From IMG/VR virus record IMGVR_UViG_3300046656_000019, positions 1 to 22,165 of that record: 22,165 bases of DNA; one strand, 5' to 3'. The notes under the pieces were generated by a model. The model was not told the origin of the DNA and did not search any database. It was given only the letters and a program-made list of their open reading frames with translations. Shown here in pieces: positions 7,143 through 14,688 of this stretch. The position numbers were made by a program, and so were the translations under genes. Source of the stretch: a virus. The first letter of the stretch is position 1, and every line of letters starts with the position of its first letter.

Positions 7143-7600
7143 AAATCCAGTGGGTTGGCGACAACCTGCCGGCGATCCAGAAAGCTCTCGCGAGTTACGG
7201 CACGGTTGAGATCAGCGATGCGTCGCGGTGCGTGCTCTCGATTCACGCGCAGGAAACCCACGGCGGCGGCTTCGTGGCCGGCTCCGCGATCCAAGTGTTC
7301 CTCGGCGAGACGATCGAAGTGCGGCGCTATGGCGGCAAGGAAGTTCACACCGATAGCGTCGGCATTCACCGTCTGCCGAACGCCGGGAATCCTGAGCAAG
7401 TCACCTGGACCGGCGAGAACGCGAAATCGGTTGCGGCGTTCGTCTTGGCGCATGACGTCCGGATCGAAAGTTTCGGCGCCGCCCTGAAACTCAAGACCCG
7501 CGACGTCGACGGCTTCGTGTTACTGCGCCGCGGCGACCGGCTGCTCAAGAACGGCGGCTGTCTGTTCATGAGCCGCGCCGGCCAGGATCACCGTGCGTGA
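7139..7600 (+). CDS. Hypothetical beta-rich protein of the packaging operon
   Basis: This is a 153-residue protein starting at GTG 7139, whose GTG overlaps the TGA of the previous gene (GTGA). The same overlap is used at the next two junctions, which supports this start over the longer open frame from 6977. The sequence is beta-rich in the first half (SAIQVFLGETIEVRRYGG) and ends in a basic segment with VLLRRGDRLLKNGGCLF. I recognise no domain, signal peptide or membrane segment. Its place directly before the small terminase subunit suggests a part in packaging or its control, but nothing in the residues proves this. Confidence 0.6.
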   Translation: MKIQWVGDNLPAIQKALASYGTVEISDASRCVLSIHAQETHGGGFVAGSAIQVFLGETIEVRRYGGKEVHTDSVGIHRLPNAGNPEQVTWTGENAKSVAAFVLAHDVRIESFGAALKLKTRDVDGFVLLRRGDRLLKNGGCLFMSRAGQDHRA

Positions 7601-8145
7601 GCGCCAACGACTCTGAGATCGAGGGCGAGCTTCTACCGCGCCAGCACGGGCTGTCGAAGTACACGCCGGAGGTCGCGCACGAGATTTGCCGACTCATGGC
7701 CGAGGAAGGGCGCACGGTGCGCTGGGTCTGTCGGCAGGACGGCATGCCGTCCTTTCGGACGGTCATGCGGTGGGCGCGCGAGAAGCCAGAGTTCGCCGAC
7801 CTGTATCGGCAGGCGCTCGTCGATCGCTACGACTTTTGGGCCGAGCAGATCATCGATATCGCGGACGATGCGAGCAACGACATCGCGGAGAGCGAGACTG
7901 CCGACGGCCGCAAGATTCAAGTCGTCAATCACGAGAACATTCAGCGCGCGCGTCTGAGGATCGATACGCGCAAGTTCGTGATGGCGACCGGAGCGCCGCG
8001 CAAGTACGGAGATCGCGTCTCGCGTGACGATGATCCTGGCGACGCGCGGACGCCGGCTCAGATCGGCAGCGACATCGAGCGCACGCGGCGGATTCTGTAC
8101 ATATTGCGGCAGGCCAAGAAACTCTCGGGCCCGGTCGCGCGGTGA
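7597..8145 (+). CDS. terS: Terminase small subunit (Sf6-like)
   Basis: This is a 182-residue protein that would recognise phage DNA and load the large terminase during packaging. Residues 21-76 form a helix-turn-helix DNA-binding region (YTPEVAHEICRLMAEEGRTV, then VCRQDGMPSFRTVMRWAREK). Residues 77-140 are helical and end in RIDTRKFVMATGAPRKYGDR, a signature of Sf6-type small terminases that mediates oligomerisation. The C-terminal tail is charged. GTG 7597 overlaps the preceding TGA (GTGA), and the stop overlaps the terL start in the same way, so both subunits are translationally coupled. Family assignment is by motif recognition and position beside terL. Confidence 0.85.
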   Translation: MSANDSEIEGELLPRQHGLSKYTPEVAHEICRLMAEEGRTVRWVCRQDGMPSFRTVMRWAREKPEFADLYRQALVDRYDFWAEQIIDIADDASNDIAESETADGRKIQVVNHENIQRARLRIDTRKFVMATGAPRKYGDRVSRDDDPGDARTPAQIGSDIERTRRILYILRQAKKLSGPVAR

Positions 8146-9767
8146 GCGAGTTCGATCGCGTTCAGGAGCTCGTCGGCAAGCTCCCGCCTGAGCTATTGGC
8201 GGAAATCGACAAGATCATCGGCGAAGAAACCGGGCACATGCCGATCGTGCCGACGCCGGGCCCGCAGCTCGATGCGTACGAGCACGAGGCGGACGAGCTC
8301 TTTTACGGTGGTTCGGCCGGCGGCGGCAAGTCGGCGCTGGCAATCGGGCTCGCGCTGAACGAGCACCACAAGTCGCTGATCATGCGCCGCTTCGTCGCGG
8401 ACGCTGAGAACTTCGCCGAGCAGGCGCTCGAGATTGTCGGACACCGCGACGGCTACAACGGCCAGCAGCATCGGCTGCGGCTGAAGGACAACCGCACGAT
8501 CCGCTGGGCGGGTTGCCCCGAGGACAAGGACAAGCAGCGGTTCAAGGGCGATCCGTACGACCTGTACGTGTTCGACGAGATACCCGACTTCCTAGAGTCG
8601 CAGTACCTGTTCATCACGGCCTGGAACCGCACGACTCGGACGGGGCAGCGCTGCCGGATCGTGGCGACCGGCAACCCGCCGACGACGCCAGAGGGCTTGT
8701 GGGTGATCAAGCGCTGGGCGCCGTGGCTGGACCCGACGCATCCGAATCCGGCCGACTCGGGCGAGCTGCGCTGGTTCGTTCGCGACGAGAACGACCGCGA
8801 TATCGAAGTCGAGGGGCCGGGCGAGTACGACGTCGGCGGCAAGAAGCTCGTCAAGTCTCGAAGCCGCACGTTCATCCGCGCGCGGCTCGAAGACAACCCG
8901 GACCTGACGGCGACCGACGATTACGAACGTGCGCTCGACGCGCTCCCGAAGGAGCTGCGCGACGCGTACCGGGATGGCCGATTCGACGCGTCGATCAAAG
9001 ACCGTCCGAATCAGATGATCCCGAGCGATTGGATCCGCGAGGCGCAATCGCGCTGGCTGCCGACGCCGCCGACTGGCGTGCCGATGTGCGCGATCGGCGT
9101 CGACGGTGCGCGCGTTCACGACGACGTGGTGCTCGCGCCGCGCTACGACGGCTACTACCCGCGGCTGACCGTGGTGCCCGGCAAGACGACGCCAGAAGGG
9201 TCCGATCTCGCCGGCCTGATCATCACGGTACGGCGTGGCGATGCGCTGCCGATCATCGACGTGATCGAGTCCACGGGCGCGCAGGCGTATGCGCACTTGA
9301 AGGACATGGGCATCGAGTCGAAGCCGTTTCGAGGCTATGACGAATCGGCGCGCATGTCGAAGGACGGCCGACTCGTGTTCGCGAACGCGCGCTCTGAAGC
9401 GTACTGGCGCTTTCGCGAGGCGCTCGATCCAGGCCAGGAAGGCGGCTCGCCGATCGCTCTTGATCCGAACGACCACGAGCTCGTCGCTGATCTCTCGGCG
9501 ATCGAGTGGACACCGTTCTCGCGCGGCGGACGAACCGGCATCCGCGCGCTCTCGAAGGAAAAAGTGATCGAGAAGCTCGGTCGCTCGCCGAACCGTGGCG
9601 ATGCCGTGGTCATGTCGTGGTTCGACGGTCCGCGTGCGGCGACGCACATGCAGGTTTGGATGCCCGATGAGCGCGTTGCGCCGGGCCTACGCGGCGGTCG
9701 CCGTGTTCGACACCCGGGCGTGAACTTGGGCCCGCGCCGCACTTCGGCGCCGCTTAGGAGAAGCTGA
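8142..9767 (+). CDS. terL: Terminase large subunit (packaging ATPase and nuclease)
   Basis: This 541-residue motor protein drives DNA into the prohead and cuts the concatemer. The N-terminal ATPase domain shows the Walker A loop GGSAGGGKS at 56-64, the Walker B motif LYVFDE at 141-146 with the catalytic Glu146, and the coupling motif ATGNPP at 175-180. The C-terminal RNase H-like nuclease has the expected acidic triad: Asp321 in IGVDGA, Asp373 in IIDVIEST and Asp487 in NRGDAVVMSW. The last 30 residues are Arg-rich. GTG 8142 overlaps the terS stop (GTGA). All key residues are present and the length is normal, so it should be active. Confidence 0.95.
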   Translation: MSEFDRVQELVGKLPPELLAEIDKIIGEETGHMPIVPTPGPQLDAYEHEADELFYGGSAGGGKSALAIGLALNEHHKSLIMRRFVADAENFAEQALEIVGHRDGYNGQQHRLRLKDNRTIRWAGCPEDKDKQRFKGDPYDLYVFDEIPDFLESQYLFITAWNRTTRTGQRCRIVATGNPPTTPEGLWVIKRWAPWLDPTHPNPADSGELRWFVRDENDRDIEVEGPGEYDVGGKKLVKSRSRTFIRARLEDNPDLTATDDYERALDALPKELRDAYRDGRFDASIKDRPNQMIPSDWIREAQSRWLPTPPTGVPMCAIGVDGARVHDDVVLAPRYDGYYPRLTVVPGKTTPEGSDLAGLIITVRRGDALPIIDVIESTGAQAYAHLKDMGIESKPFRGYDESARMSKDGRLVFANARSEAYWRFREALDPGQEGGSPIALDPNDHELVADLSAIEWTPFSRGGRTGIRALSKEKVIEKLGRSPNRGDAVVMSWFDGPRAATHMQVWMPDERVAPGLRGGRRVRHPGVNLGPRRTSAPLRRS

Positions 9768-10034
9768 ATGGCATTCCTTGCAGCGTATCCAGCGCTCGCC
9801 GCTGCGACCGCCGCGACCACAACCGCGCTCGCCGTTAAGCAGAACGTCGACTCGTCGAAGGCCAGCAAGAAGGCTGCACAAGCGGCCGAGGACGCCGCCA
9901 AGAAGGCGCCGCTCATGCCCGACGAGGACGCGCTCAAGAAGCAGGCGCGGCGCGATGCGGCGCTGCGCTTCGGTCAGCTCGGCAGCGGTCGCGCGTCGAC
10001 GATCCTTGATACCAGCGACAAGCTCGGAGCGTAG
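9768..10034 (+). CDS. Small protein between terL and portal, N-terminal hydrophobic helix
   Basis: This is an 88-residue protein. AGGAG (9756-9760) lies seven bases before ATG 9768, which directly follows the terL stop. Residues 1-24 are hydrophobic and Ala/Thr-rich and could span a membrane or be buried. Residues 28-65 are a charged Ala/Lys helix, and the tail contains GRASTILDTSDKLG. Short proteins with such an RASTIL tail sit between terminase and portal genes in many phages, where their role is unknown. It might be a minor virion or a membrane protein; I cannot decide from the sequence. Confidence 0.7.
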   Translation: MAFLAAYPALAAATAATTTALAVKQNVDSSKASKKAAQAAEDAAKKAPLMPDEDALKKQARRDAALRFGQLGSGRASTILDTSDKLGA

Positions 10035-10037
10035 GCA

Positions 10038-11669
10038 TTGGACTCTCGAATCACATCGCTGACCCAGCGCGGCGACAAGTTGCACAGCGACAAGCTGACG
10101 CTCAACTCGCTGTACCAAGAAATCTCCGAGAACTTCTATCCCGAGCGCGCCGACTTCACGCGGACGCGGTATCTCGGCCAGGAGTTCGCGAGCGATCTCA
10201 TGTCGAGCTATCCGGTGCTCGTGCGCCGCGAGCTCGGCGATGCGTTCTCATCGATGCTGCGGCCGACCGAGCTTTCATGGTTCGAGATTACGGTCGAGGA
10301 CGACGAGGATTTGGACCGAGCGAGCCGCACGTGGCTTGAGCACGCGACTCGCATCCAGCGCCGCGCGATGTACGACCGAGTCACGCAATTCGTGCGCGCC
10401 ACGAAGCAGGGCGATCACGACTTCGCGACGTTCGGCGGCGCCGTGATCTCGAGCGAGTTCGATGCGAGCGCCGAGCGCGGCGGCGCGATGCTCTATCGCA
10501 CCTGGCATCTACGCGATTGCGCGTGGAGCGAGGGCTACAACGGCGAGATAGACGAACTTCACATCAACTGGAACCCGACGCTGCGCGAGCTCAGCAAGCG
10601 GTTCCCTGGAAAGCTCCACCAGTCCGCGCAGGACGCGCTCGCGAAAGAGCCGCTGCGCCGGATCAAGTGTCGCCGCGTGATGATGCTGGCCGACGACTAC
10701 GAGGCGCCCGGCAAGCGCTGGCCGTTCAAGTGGATCTCGGTCTACATCGACCTTGAGAACCAGCATGTGCTGCTCGAGGAATCGCTGCGCACGCGCCAGT
10801 ACGTGGTGCCGCGGTGGCAGACGGTCTCGGGTTCGCAGTACGCGTTCTCGCCCGCGACGATCGTCGGGCTGCCGGATGCGCGGCTGATTCAGGCGATGAC
10901 GCTCACGCTGCTCGAAGCGGGCGAGCAGGCCGTGCGGCCGCCGCTACTCGCAAGCGCCGACGTGATCCGCGAGGACGTCCAGAACTACGCCGGCGGCATC
11001 ACCTGGATCGACGCCGACTACGACAAGCGCAAGCAGGACGTGCTGCGCCCGCTCACCGAGGACAAGAGCGGGCTGCCGTTCGGCATGGACTTCGCAGACC
11101 GTATCGGGCACCAGCTCGCGTCGGTGTTCTACCTGAACAAGCTCACGCTGCCGCCGCCGCAAGGCGAGATGACGGCGTACGAAACGCGGCAGCGGATCGA
11201 GGAGTACCTGCGCGTCGCGCGTCCGCTCTTTGAGCCGGCCGAGACCGAGTACAACGGCGCGCTGTGTGACTCGACGTTCCAGGAACTCATGCCGCGCGGC
11301 GCGTTCGGGCCGATCACTCAGATCCCGCCGCAGATCGCCGGCCGTCAGGTGAAGTTCAAGTTCGAGTCGCCGCTTCATCAAGCGATCGAGCGACAGGACG
11401 GCGTCACGTTCCTCGAAGGCAGCCAGCTCATCACGAGCGCGATGTCGCTCGATGGCTCGGCGCGCTACATCGGCGACGTGCGCACGGCGCTGCGCGACGC
11501 GCTCCACGGCATCAAATTCAAGGGCAAGTGGATGCGAGACGTCGACGAGGTCGACAAGCTCGTCAAGCAGGCGGCTGCGCAGGAACAGGAGCAGCAGCAG
11601 GCGCTCTCCATGCAACAACGGGCATCGGCCGTTCAGCAGCTTGGAGAAGCGAGCAAGTCGCTCGCGTAG
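10038..11669 (+). CDS. Portal protein (T7 gp8-like head-tail connector)
   Basis: This 543-residue protein should form the dodecameric portal ring at the unique capsid vertex, through which DNA is packaged and ejected and on which the tail assembles. Length matches the podovirus connector family. Typical stretches are LYQEISENFYPERADFTR near residue 26, the clip/wing region around GDHDFATFGGAVISSEF (about 126-142) and, towards the end, KLTLPPPQGEMTAYETRQRI. The last 40 residues are a Gln-rich coil (AAAQEQEQQQALSMQQ). The start is TTG 10038 with GGAG at 10026-10029, eight bases upstream; there is no better start before the first conserved region. It follows the 88-residue gene by three bases. 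Confidence 0.92.
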   Translation: MDSRITSLTQRGDKLHSDKLTLNSLYQEISENFYPERADFTRTRYLGQEFASDLMSSYPVLVRRELGDAFSSMLRPTELSWFEITVEDDEDLDRASRTWLEHATRIQRRAMYDRVTQFVRATKQGDHDFATFGGAVISSEFDASAERGGAMLYRTWHLRDCAWSEGYNGEIDELHINWNPTLRELSKRFPGKLHQSAQDALAKEPLRRIKCRRVMMLADDYEAPGKRWPFKWISVYIDLENQHVLLEESLRTRQYVVPRWQTVSGSQYAFSPATIVGLPDARLIQAMTLTLLEAGEQAVRPPLLASADVIREDVQNYAGGITWIDADYDKRKQDVLRPLTEDKSGLPFGMDFADRIGHQLASVFYLNKLTLPPPQGEMTAYETRQRIEEYLRVARPLFEPAETEYNGALCDSTFQELMPRGAFGPITQIPPQIAGRQVKFKFESPLHQAIERQDGVTFLEGSQLITSAMSLDGSARYIGDVRTALRDALHGIKFKGKWMRDVDEVDKLVKQAAAQEQEQQQALSMQQRASAVQQLGEASKSLA

Positions 11670-12008
11670 ATGCTCGTCAAAGAGGCCGCCGAGAAGCGGC
11701 CGAAAGTCGATCCGCTCGAGCGGCCTGATTACCTCGAAGCGGATGCGCAGGCGCTGCGCGCGGTCGCCGTCGGCCGCGCTACCGAAGACCAACAACGTCG
11801 CGCGATGGATTTCATCGTCAACGAAATCTGCGCGACCTACGACATGCCGTTTCGCCCGACTGGCCGTGAGCTGACCGCATTCGCGTGCGGCAAGCAGCAC
11901 GTCGGGCAAACGATCGTTTGGCTGTTGAAGACCGCCCCGACGAAGACCGACCCCGCGGAGATCGCTTCACGACGGGCAATGGAGGAACAAGGCGATGTTT
12001 CTACGTAA
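11670..12008 (+). CDS. Small Bbp19-like phage protein
   Basis: This is a 112-residue helical protein whose ATG directly follows the portal stop (TAGATG). The segment AMDFIVNEICATYDMPFRPT followed by ELTAFACGKQHVGQTIVWLL matches, from memory, the pattern of the small Bbp19-like phage family: a helix, then an F..G...TAFA.G.R.VG motif. In this position, between portal and scaffold, it is a recurrent companion gene of podovirus head modules; its exact role is not known to me. It overlaps the scaffold gene by 14 bases. No good ribosome site precedes it, so it probably relies on coupling to portal translation. Confidence 0.6.
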   Translation: MLVKEAAEKRPKVDPLERPDYLEADAQALRAVAVGRATEDQQRRAMDFIVNEICATYDMPFRPTGRELTAFACGKQHVGQTIVWLLKTAPTKTDPAEIASRRAMEEQGDVST

Positions 12009-12993
12009 TGTGATCGCGCGTCAGGCGGCTCCGGATGACAAGAACCTCGGTGGCGGGGGTGGCGCCGACGGCGGTGGTGATAAGGGCGGCGATGCGGCGG
12101 CCGCTGCTGCGGCTGCGGCGGCTGCAGCCGCTGCGGCTGGCGGTGGCGACAAGGGCGGCGATAAAGGCGGCGGCGACAAGGGCGGGCAGGGCGGCGGCAA
12201 CGTCGTCGAGCTCGCGGCGCTGCGCAAGGCGCTCTCTGGCGGCGACGAGAAGCTCGCGAAGCAACTCGAGCGCTACTCGACACCCGACGCGATCGGCAAG
12301 GCGTTCCAGGCCGCGCAGGCGCGCGTGTCCGAAGGCTTCAAGCCGGAGCCGTTCCCCGAGAAGGGCACGGACGAGGACAAGACGAAGTGGCGTGCGGCGC
12401 AGGGCGTGCCGGCCAACGACGCCGACTACATCACGAAGGCCGACGGCGTCGTGATTGGCGAGGAGGACAAGCCGGTGCTCGCGTCCTTCGCCAAGGTCGC
12501 GCACGAGATGAACATGCCGCAGGCGCAGTTCAACGCGGCGGTCAAGTGGTACAACGGTCTCGCCGAGGAACGGCAGGCTGCGGTGGCCGAGCTCGACACG
12601 CAGCATTCGACCGAAGTGAACGACGCGCTCACAACCGAGATGGGGCCGGGCGAGTACCGCGCGAACAAGAACAACCTAAACGCGCTGCTCACGGCGCAGT
12701 TCGACAAGGACACGGCCGCCGCGCTCTTGAACGCGCGCCAGGCTGACGGCCGCGCCATCTTCAATAACCCGGCCGTGCTGAAAGGCTTCTTCGCGCTCGC
12801 GCGCATGGTCAACCCGATCTCGACACTCGTCGGCAATTCCGGCGCGTCGGGCAAGTCGATCGATGACCGGCTCGGCGAGCTCAAGGCCATGCGCGACAAG
12901 GACTACAACGCGTGGATGAAGAACGACAAGGCACGCGCCGAGGAGCGCGATCTCATCGATGCGAAGCAGCGTCTGGACGCGGCTGGCAAATGA
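11995..12993 (+). CDS. Capsid scaffolding protein with low-complexity N terminus
   Basis: This 332-residue protein lies immediately before the capsid region, where podoviruses encode the scaffold that guides prohead assembly and then leaves. GAGGAA precedes ATG 11995. Residues 19-68 are an extreme Gly/Asp/Lys and Ala15 tract. Residues 69-290 are helical and charged, with an EPFPEKGTDEDKTKWRAAQG segment (residues 118-137) like that of other phage scaffolds. The C-terminal 45 residues (DDRLGELKAMRDKDYNAWMK and onward) form a charged helix, as expected for the coat-binding end. No catalytic motif is seen, so a protease-scaffold fusion is unlikely. Identity rests on composition and position. Confidence 0.8.
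   Translation: MFLRNVIARQAAPDDKNLGGGGGADGGGDKGGDAAAAAAAAAAAAAAAGGGDKGGDKGGGDKGGQGGGNVVELAALRKALSGGDEKLAKQLERYSTPDAIGKAFQAAQARVSEGFKPEPFPEKGTDEDKTKWRAAQGVPANDADYITKADGVVIGEEDKPVLASFAKVAHEMNMPQAQFNAAVKWYNGLAEERQAAVAELDTQHSTEVNDALTTEMGPGEYRANKNNLNALLTAQFDKDTAAALLNARQADGRAIFNNPAVLKGFFALARMVNPISTLVGNSGASGKSIDDRLGELKAMRDKDYNAWMKNDKARAEERDLIDAKQRLDAAGK
12049..12198 (+). repeat. Low-complexity tract in the scaffold gene: GGDKGG repeats flanking 15 alanines
   Basis: Residues 19-68 of the scaffold consist of Gly5, several copies of GG(G)DKGG and a run of 15 alanines (12094-12138). The alanine run uses all four GCN codons in irregular order, so it is not a simple trinucleotide expansion by slippage but appears maintained at protein level. 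Confidence 0.9.
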
Positions 12994-13124
12994 AGAAGCC
13001 ACAGAAGCGGATCGGCACCGCACTCGATCAGCCGAAGCAATTGCGCAAGGTCGTGAAGGCCGGGCCGAAGAAGCCGCCGAGCGCGAAGACCGTGCTCACG
13101 GGCTACGGCGACCCGAAGGCGTAG
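12990..13124 (+). CDS. Tiny basic protein (44 aa)
   Basis: ATG 12990 overlaps the scaffold TGA (ATGA), the coupling used elsewhere in this genome. The product is 44 residues, strongly basic and Lys/Pro-rich (MKKPQKRIGTALDQPKQLRK, later GPKKPPSAKTVLTGYGDPKA). There is no domain I recognise. The composition suggests nucleic-acid or acidic-protein contact, possibly an assembly accessory expressed with the scaffold. The neat overlap is the best evidence that it is real. Confidence 0.55.
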   Translation: MKKPQKRIGTALDQPKQLRKVVKAGPKKPPSAKTVLTGYGDPKA

Positions 13125-13130
13125 CGGGCA

Positions 13131-13289
13131 ATGCCTCTCAAGCGTGGCAGCTCGCGCACCGTGATGTCCGAGAACATCGCGGAATTACGGCGCGCGGGCC
13201 ATCCGGCGAAGCAAGCCGAGGCGATCGCATACCGCCAGGCCGGCAAGTACCGCAAGCCTGCGAAGACCGCTCTATCGCGACAGTCTTGA
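13131..13289 (+). CDS. Tiny phage protein of the MPLK-GSS type (52 aa)
   Basis: This is a 52-residue protein read directly from ATG 13131 to TGA 13287-13289. It begins [20 protein letters not shown] and continues with [18 protein letters not shown] before a basic tail. Many phages and prophages encode such short proteins with the pattern MPLK.GSS..T.S.NI..L...G.P.KQA.AIA; the function is unknown to me. The ribosome site is poor, with the start six bases after the previous stop, so expression probably depends on coupling. Confidence 0.65.
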   Translation: MPLKRGSSRTVMSENIAELRRAGHPAKQAEAIAYRQAGKYRKPAKTALSRQS

Positions 13290-13313
13290 TTTTCGTAACG
13301 GAACGTGCATGAT
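13286..13313 (+). promoter_or_regulatory. Possible sigma70-type promoter for the capsid genes
   Basis: TTGATT (13286-13291) and CATGAT (13308-13313) match the -35 and -10 consensus at four of six positions each, with a 16-base spacer. It is the most AT-rich stretch nearby and lies about 180 bases before the capsid gene. Matches of this quality occur by chance, so this is only a candidate. Confidence 0.25.
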
Positions 13314-13317
13314 GGCC

Positions 13318-13425
13318 GCGTCCGGTCACCCTCTCGTCAGAGAGCGCCGGACGCACAGATGCCGAACGCTAGGCGCTGTGAAGGAGCGTAGGGCTCTGCC
13401 GCAAGGCAGCCACCCCCGAAGCTCC
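13318..13425 (+). promoter_or_regulatory. Structured 5' leader of the major capsid gene: three adjacent hairpins
   Basis: Hairpin 1: GCGTCCGG (13318-13325) pairs with CCGGACGC (13347-13354), enclosing CTCTC/GAGAG (13331-13335/13340-13344) with loop GTCA. Hairpin 2: CACAG (13354-13358) pairs with CTGTG (13376-13380), enclosing GCC/GGC. Hairpin 3: GGAGC (13383-13387) pairs with GCTCC (13421-13425), enclosing GGG/CCC and CTGCC/GGCAG around a GCAA tetraloop (13396-13409). None is followed by a T run, so none is an intrinsic terminator. About 65 bases separate the structure from the capsid start. I do not recognise a known riboswitch or ribozyme core. It may stabilise the abundant capsid mRNA or control its translation. 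Confidence 0.5.
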
Positions 13426-13490
13426 CGAGCAGATACCCCGAGCAAAGGTCGTTCCTAGAACACCCTTTCCTCAACGAAGGAGTATCTGCC

Positions 13491-14345
13491 ATGGCAGAGA
13501 CTGCATTCCAAGTCCAATACCGCCAGGACTTTATCGCGGGCTTCGAGCAGCGCGAATCGCTTCTGCGGCAATCGACTTCGACCGAGGTCGAGATCAAGGG
13601 CAACCAGGCGACGTTTCTCGTCGCGGATTCCGGCAGCGCAGCGGCGAAGACCCGCGGCGTCAACGGCCTGATCCCGGCGCGCGCGGACAACCTGACTCAG
13701 AGCACCGCGACGCTCGCCGAATGGCACGATCTCGTCCGCAAAACGTCGTTCAACATTTTCGCGAGCCAGGGCAACCAGGTCGCGATCATGCAGAAGACGT
13801 CGATGGGCGTGATCAATCGCAAGATCGATTACGACATCTTCACCGAGCTCGCGAACACCACGGTCAACGCGGGCGCGACGGCCGTCACCGCTTCGGTGGC
13901 TCTCGTCATGCGCGCGAAGACGATCCTCGGCATCAACAAGGTGCCGTGGGACTCGAACATCTTCGCGATGATCACGCCGGCCTTCGAGGCGTATCTCATG
14001 CAGACGAAGGAGTTCGCGTCGCGCGAGTACATCGGCCGCGCGCCGATGGATCAGGCGGACCCGGCGTGGCGCGACAAGCCGTTGAGCTACTACTGGCTCG
14101 GCGTGAACTGGATGGTGCATCCGGGGCTGAACGGCGTCGGCACGGCCGACGAGTACTGCTTCATGTACCACAAGACGTCGATCGGCCACGCGTACGCGAG
14201 CAGTGACATTCAGGCTCTCGCAGGCTTCAACGACGAGCAGGCGTACTCGTGGGCGCGGACGTCGCTGCCCATGGGCTCGAAGCTGCTGCAGGCGAGCGGC
14301 GCGGTCCTGATCCACCACGACGGTTCCGCGCTCGTCGCGGGCTAA
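13491..14345 (+). CDS. Major capsid protein
   Basis: This 284-residue shell protein builds the icosahedral head. The sequence resembles, from memory, the HK97-fold capsid family of BPP-1/BcepC6B-like podoviruses: MAETAFQVQYRQDFIAGFEQ at the N terminus, TRGVNGLIPARADNLTQ near residue 64, then TSMGVINRKIDYDIF, KVPWDSNIFAMITPAFEAYL and the C-terminal AYSWARTSLPMGSKLLQASG. There is a single cysteine, in contrast to the exported proteins upstream. AAGGAG lies about eleven bases before ATG 13491, a strong site as expected for the most abundant virion protein. A structured leader precedes the gene, and a decoration gene with an AGGA-rich leader follows 39 bases later. Confidence 0.9.
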   Translation: MAETAFQVQYRQDFIAGFEQRESLLRQSTSTEVEIKGNQATFLVADSGSAAAKTRGVNGLIPARADNLTQSTATLAEWHDLVRKTSFNIFASQGNQVAIMQKTSMGVINRKIDYDIFTELANTTVNAGATAVTASVALVMRAKTILGINKVPWDSNIFAMITPAFEAYLMQTKEFASREYIGRAPMDQADPAWRDKPLSYYWLGVNWMVHPGLNGVGTADEYCFMYHKTSIGHAYASSDIQALAGFNDEQAYSWARTSLPMGSKLLQASGAVLIHHDGSALVAG

Positions 14346-14355
14346 TCGTCGAGGG

Positions 14356-14380
14356 AAACAGGAACAGGAAACAGGAGAAA
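14356..14380 (+). promoter_or_regulatory. Triplicated ACAGGA ribosome-binding region
   Basis: The leader of the decoration gene carries ACAGGA three times in tandem (14358-14363, 14364-14369, 14371-14376), with the last copy about eight bases before ATG 14385. Repeated Shine-Dalgarno cores in an unstructured purine-rich leader should give very high initiation, consistent with a protein needed in hundreds of copies per head. Confidence 0.6.
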
Positions 14381-14384
14381 AGAC

Positions 14385-14642
14385 ATGGGTTATGCAGTCA
14401 CGATCCCGCCCCATTGCATGGTGCCGAGCATCGGCAACCAGCCGGCGATTTGGGTCTACAAGAGCGCAGACGCGAAAGCGACGGTGGTCGCAGCGGGCTA
14501 CATCACGGATGCGCTTCAACGCGGCATGAAGGTCGGCGACATCGTGCTCGTGTTCGACACGGCGACGCCGCAGTTCTCGATCATGGGCGTTCTGACGCTC
14601 ACGGCGAACGCGGCCAATCTCGGCTACGTCCAGAACTCGTAG
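14385..14642 (+). CDS. Probable head decoration protein
   Basis: This is an 85-residue, mostly beta protein following the capsid gene by 39 bases, the usual place for a capsid cement/decoration protein. It starts MGYAVTIPPHCMVPSIGNQP, and the centre AGYITDALQRGMKVGDIVLV resembles the short core seen in phage decoration and head-fibre proteins (a small beta barrel following a helix with a KVGD turn). The C-terminal FSIMGVLTLTANAANLGYVQ completes the sheet. Expression should be high, given the triplicated ribosome-site region. A strong terminator follows within 45 bases, so capsid and decoration genes can be made in excess over tail genes. Confidence 0.65.
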   Translation: MGYAVTIPPHCMVPSIGNQPAIWVYKSADAKATVVAAGYITDALQRGMKVGDIVLVFDTATPQFSIMGVLTLTANAANLGYVQNS

Positions 14643-14670
14643 CAGCCGGGCACTACAACAATTTTCTGTG

Positions 14671-14688
14671 CGGCCCTATTGCGGGCCG
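14671..14688 (+). promoter_or_regulatory. Hairpin competing with the downstream terminator
   Basis: CGGCCC (14671-14676) pairs perfectly with GGGCCG (14683-14688) around TATTGC. The right arm overlaps the left arm of the terminator stem at 14682-14693, so both cannot form at once. The first to form during transcription would be this hairpin, which could act as an antiterminator. Confidence 0.4.

Noticed and set aside
8592-9647. 351-codon antisense open frame opposite terL
   Set aside because: The + strand encodes all terminase motifs; the antisense product is Arg-rich shadow sequence.
13290-13490. Known ribozyme or riboswitch in the capsid leader
   Set aside because: No hammerhead core (CUGANGA with GAAA), and no sequence signature I know for twister, glnA, SAM, TPP or c-di-GMP elements. 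I therefore report only an unassigned structure.
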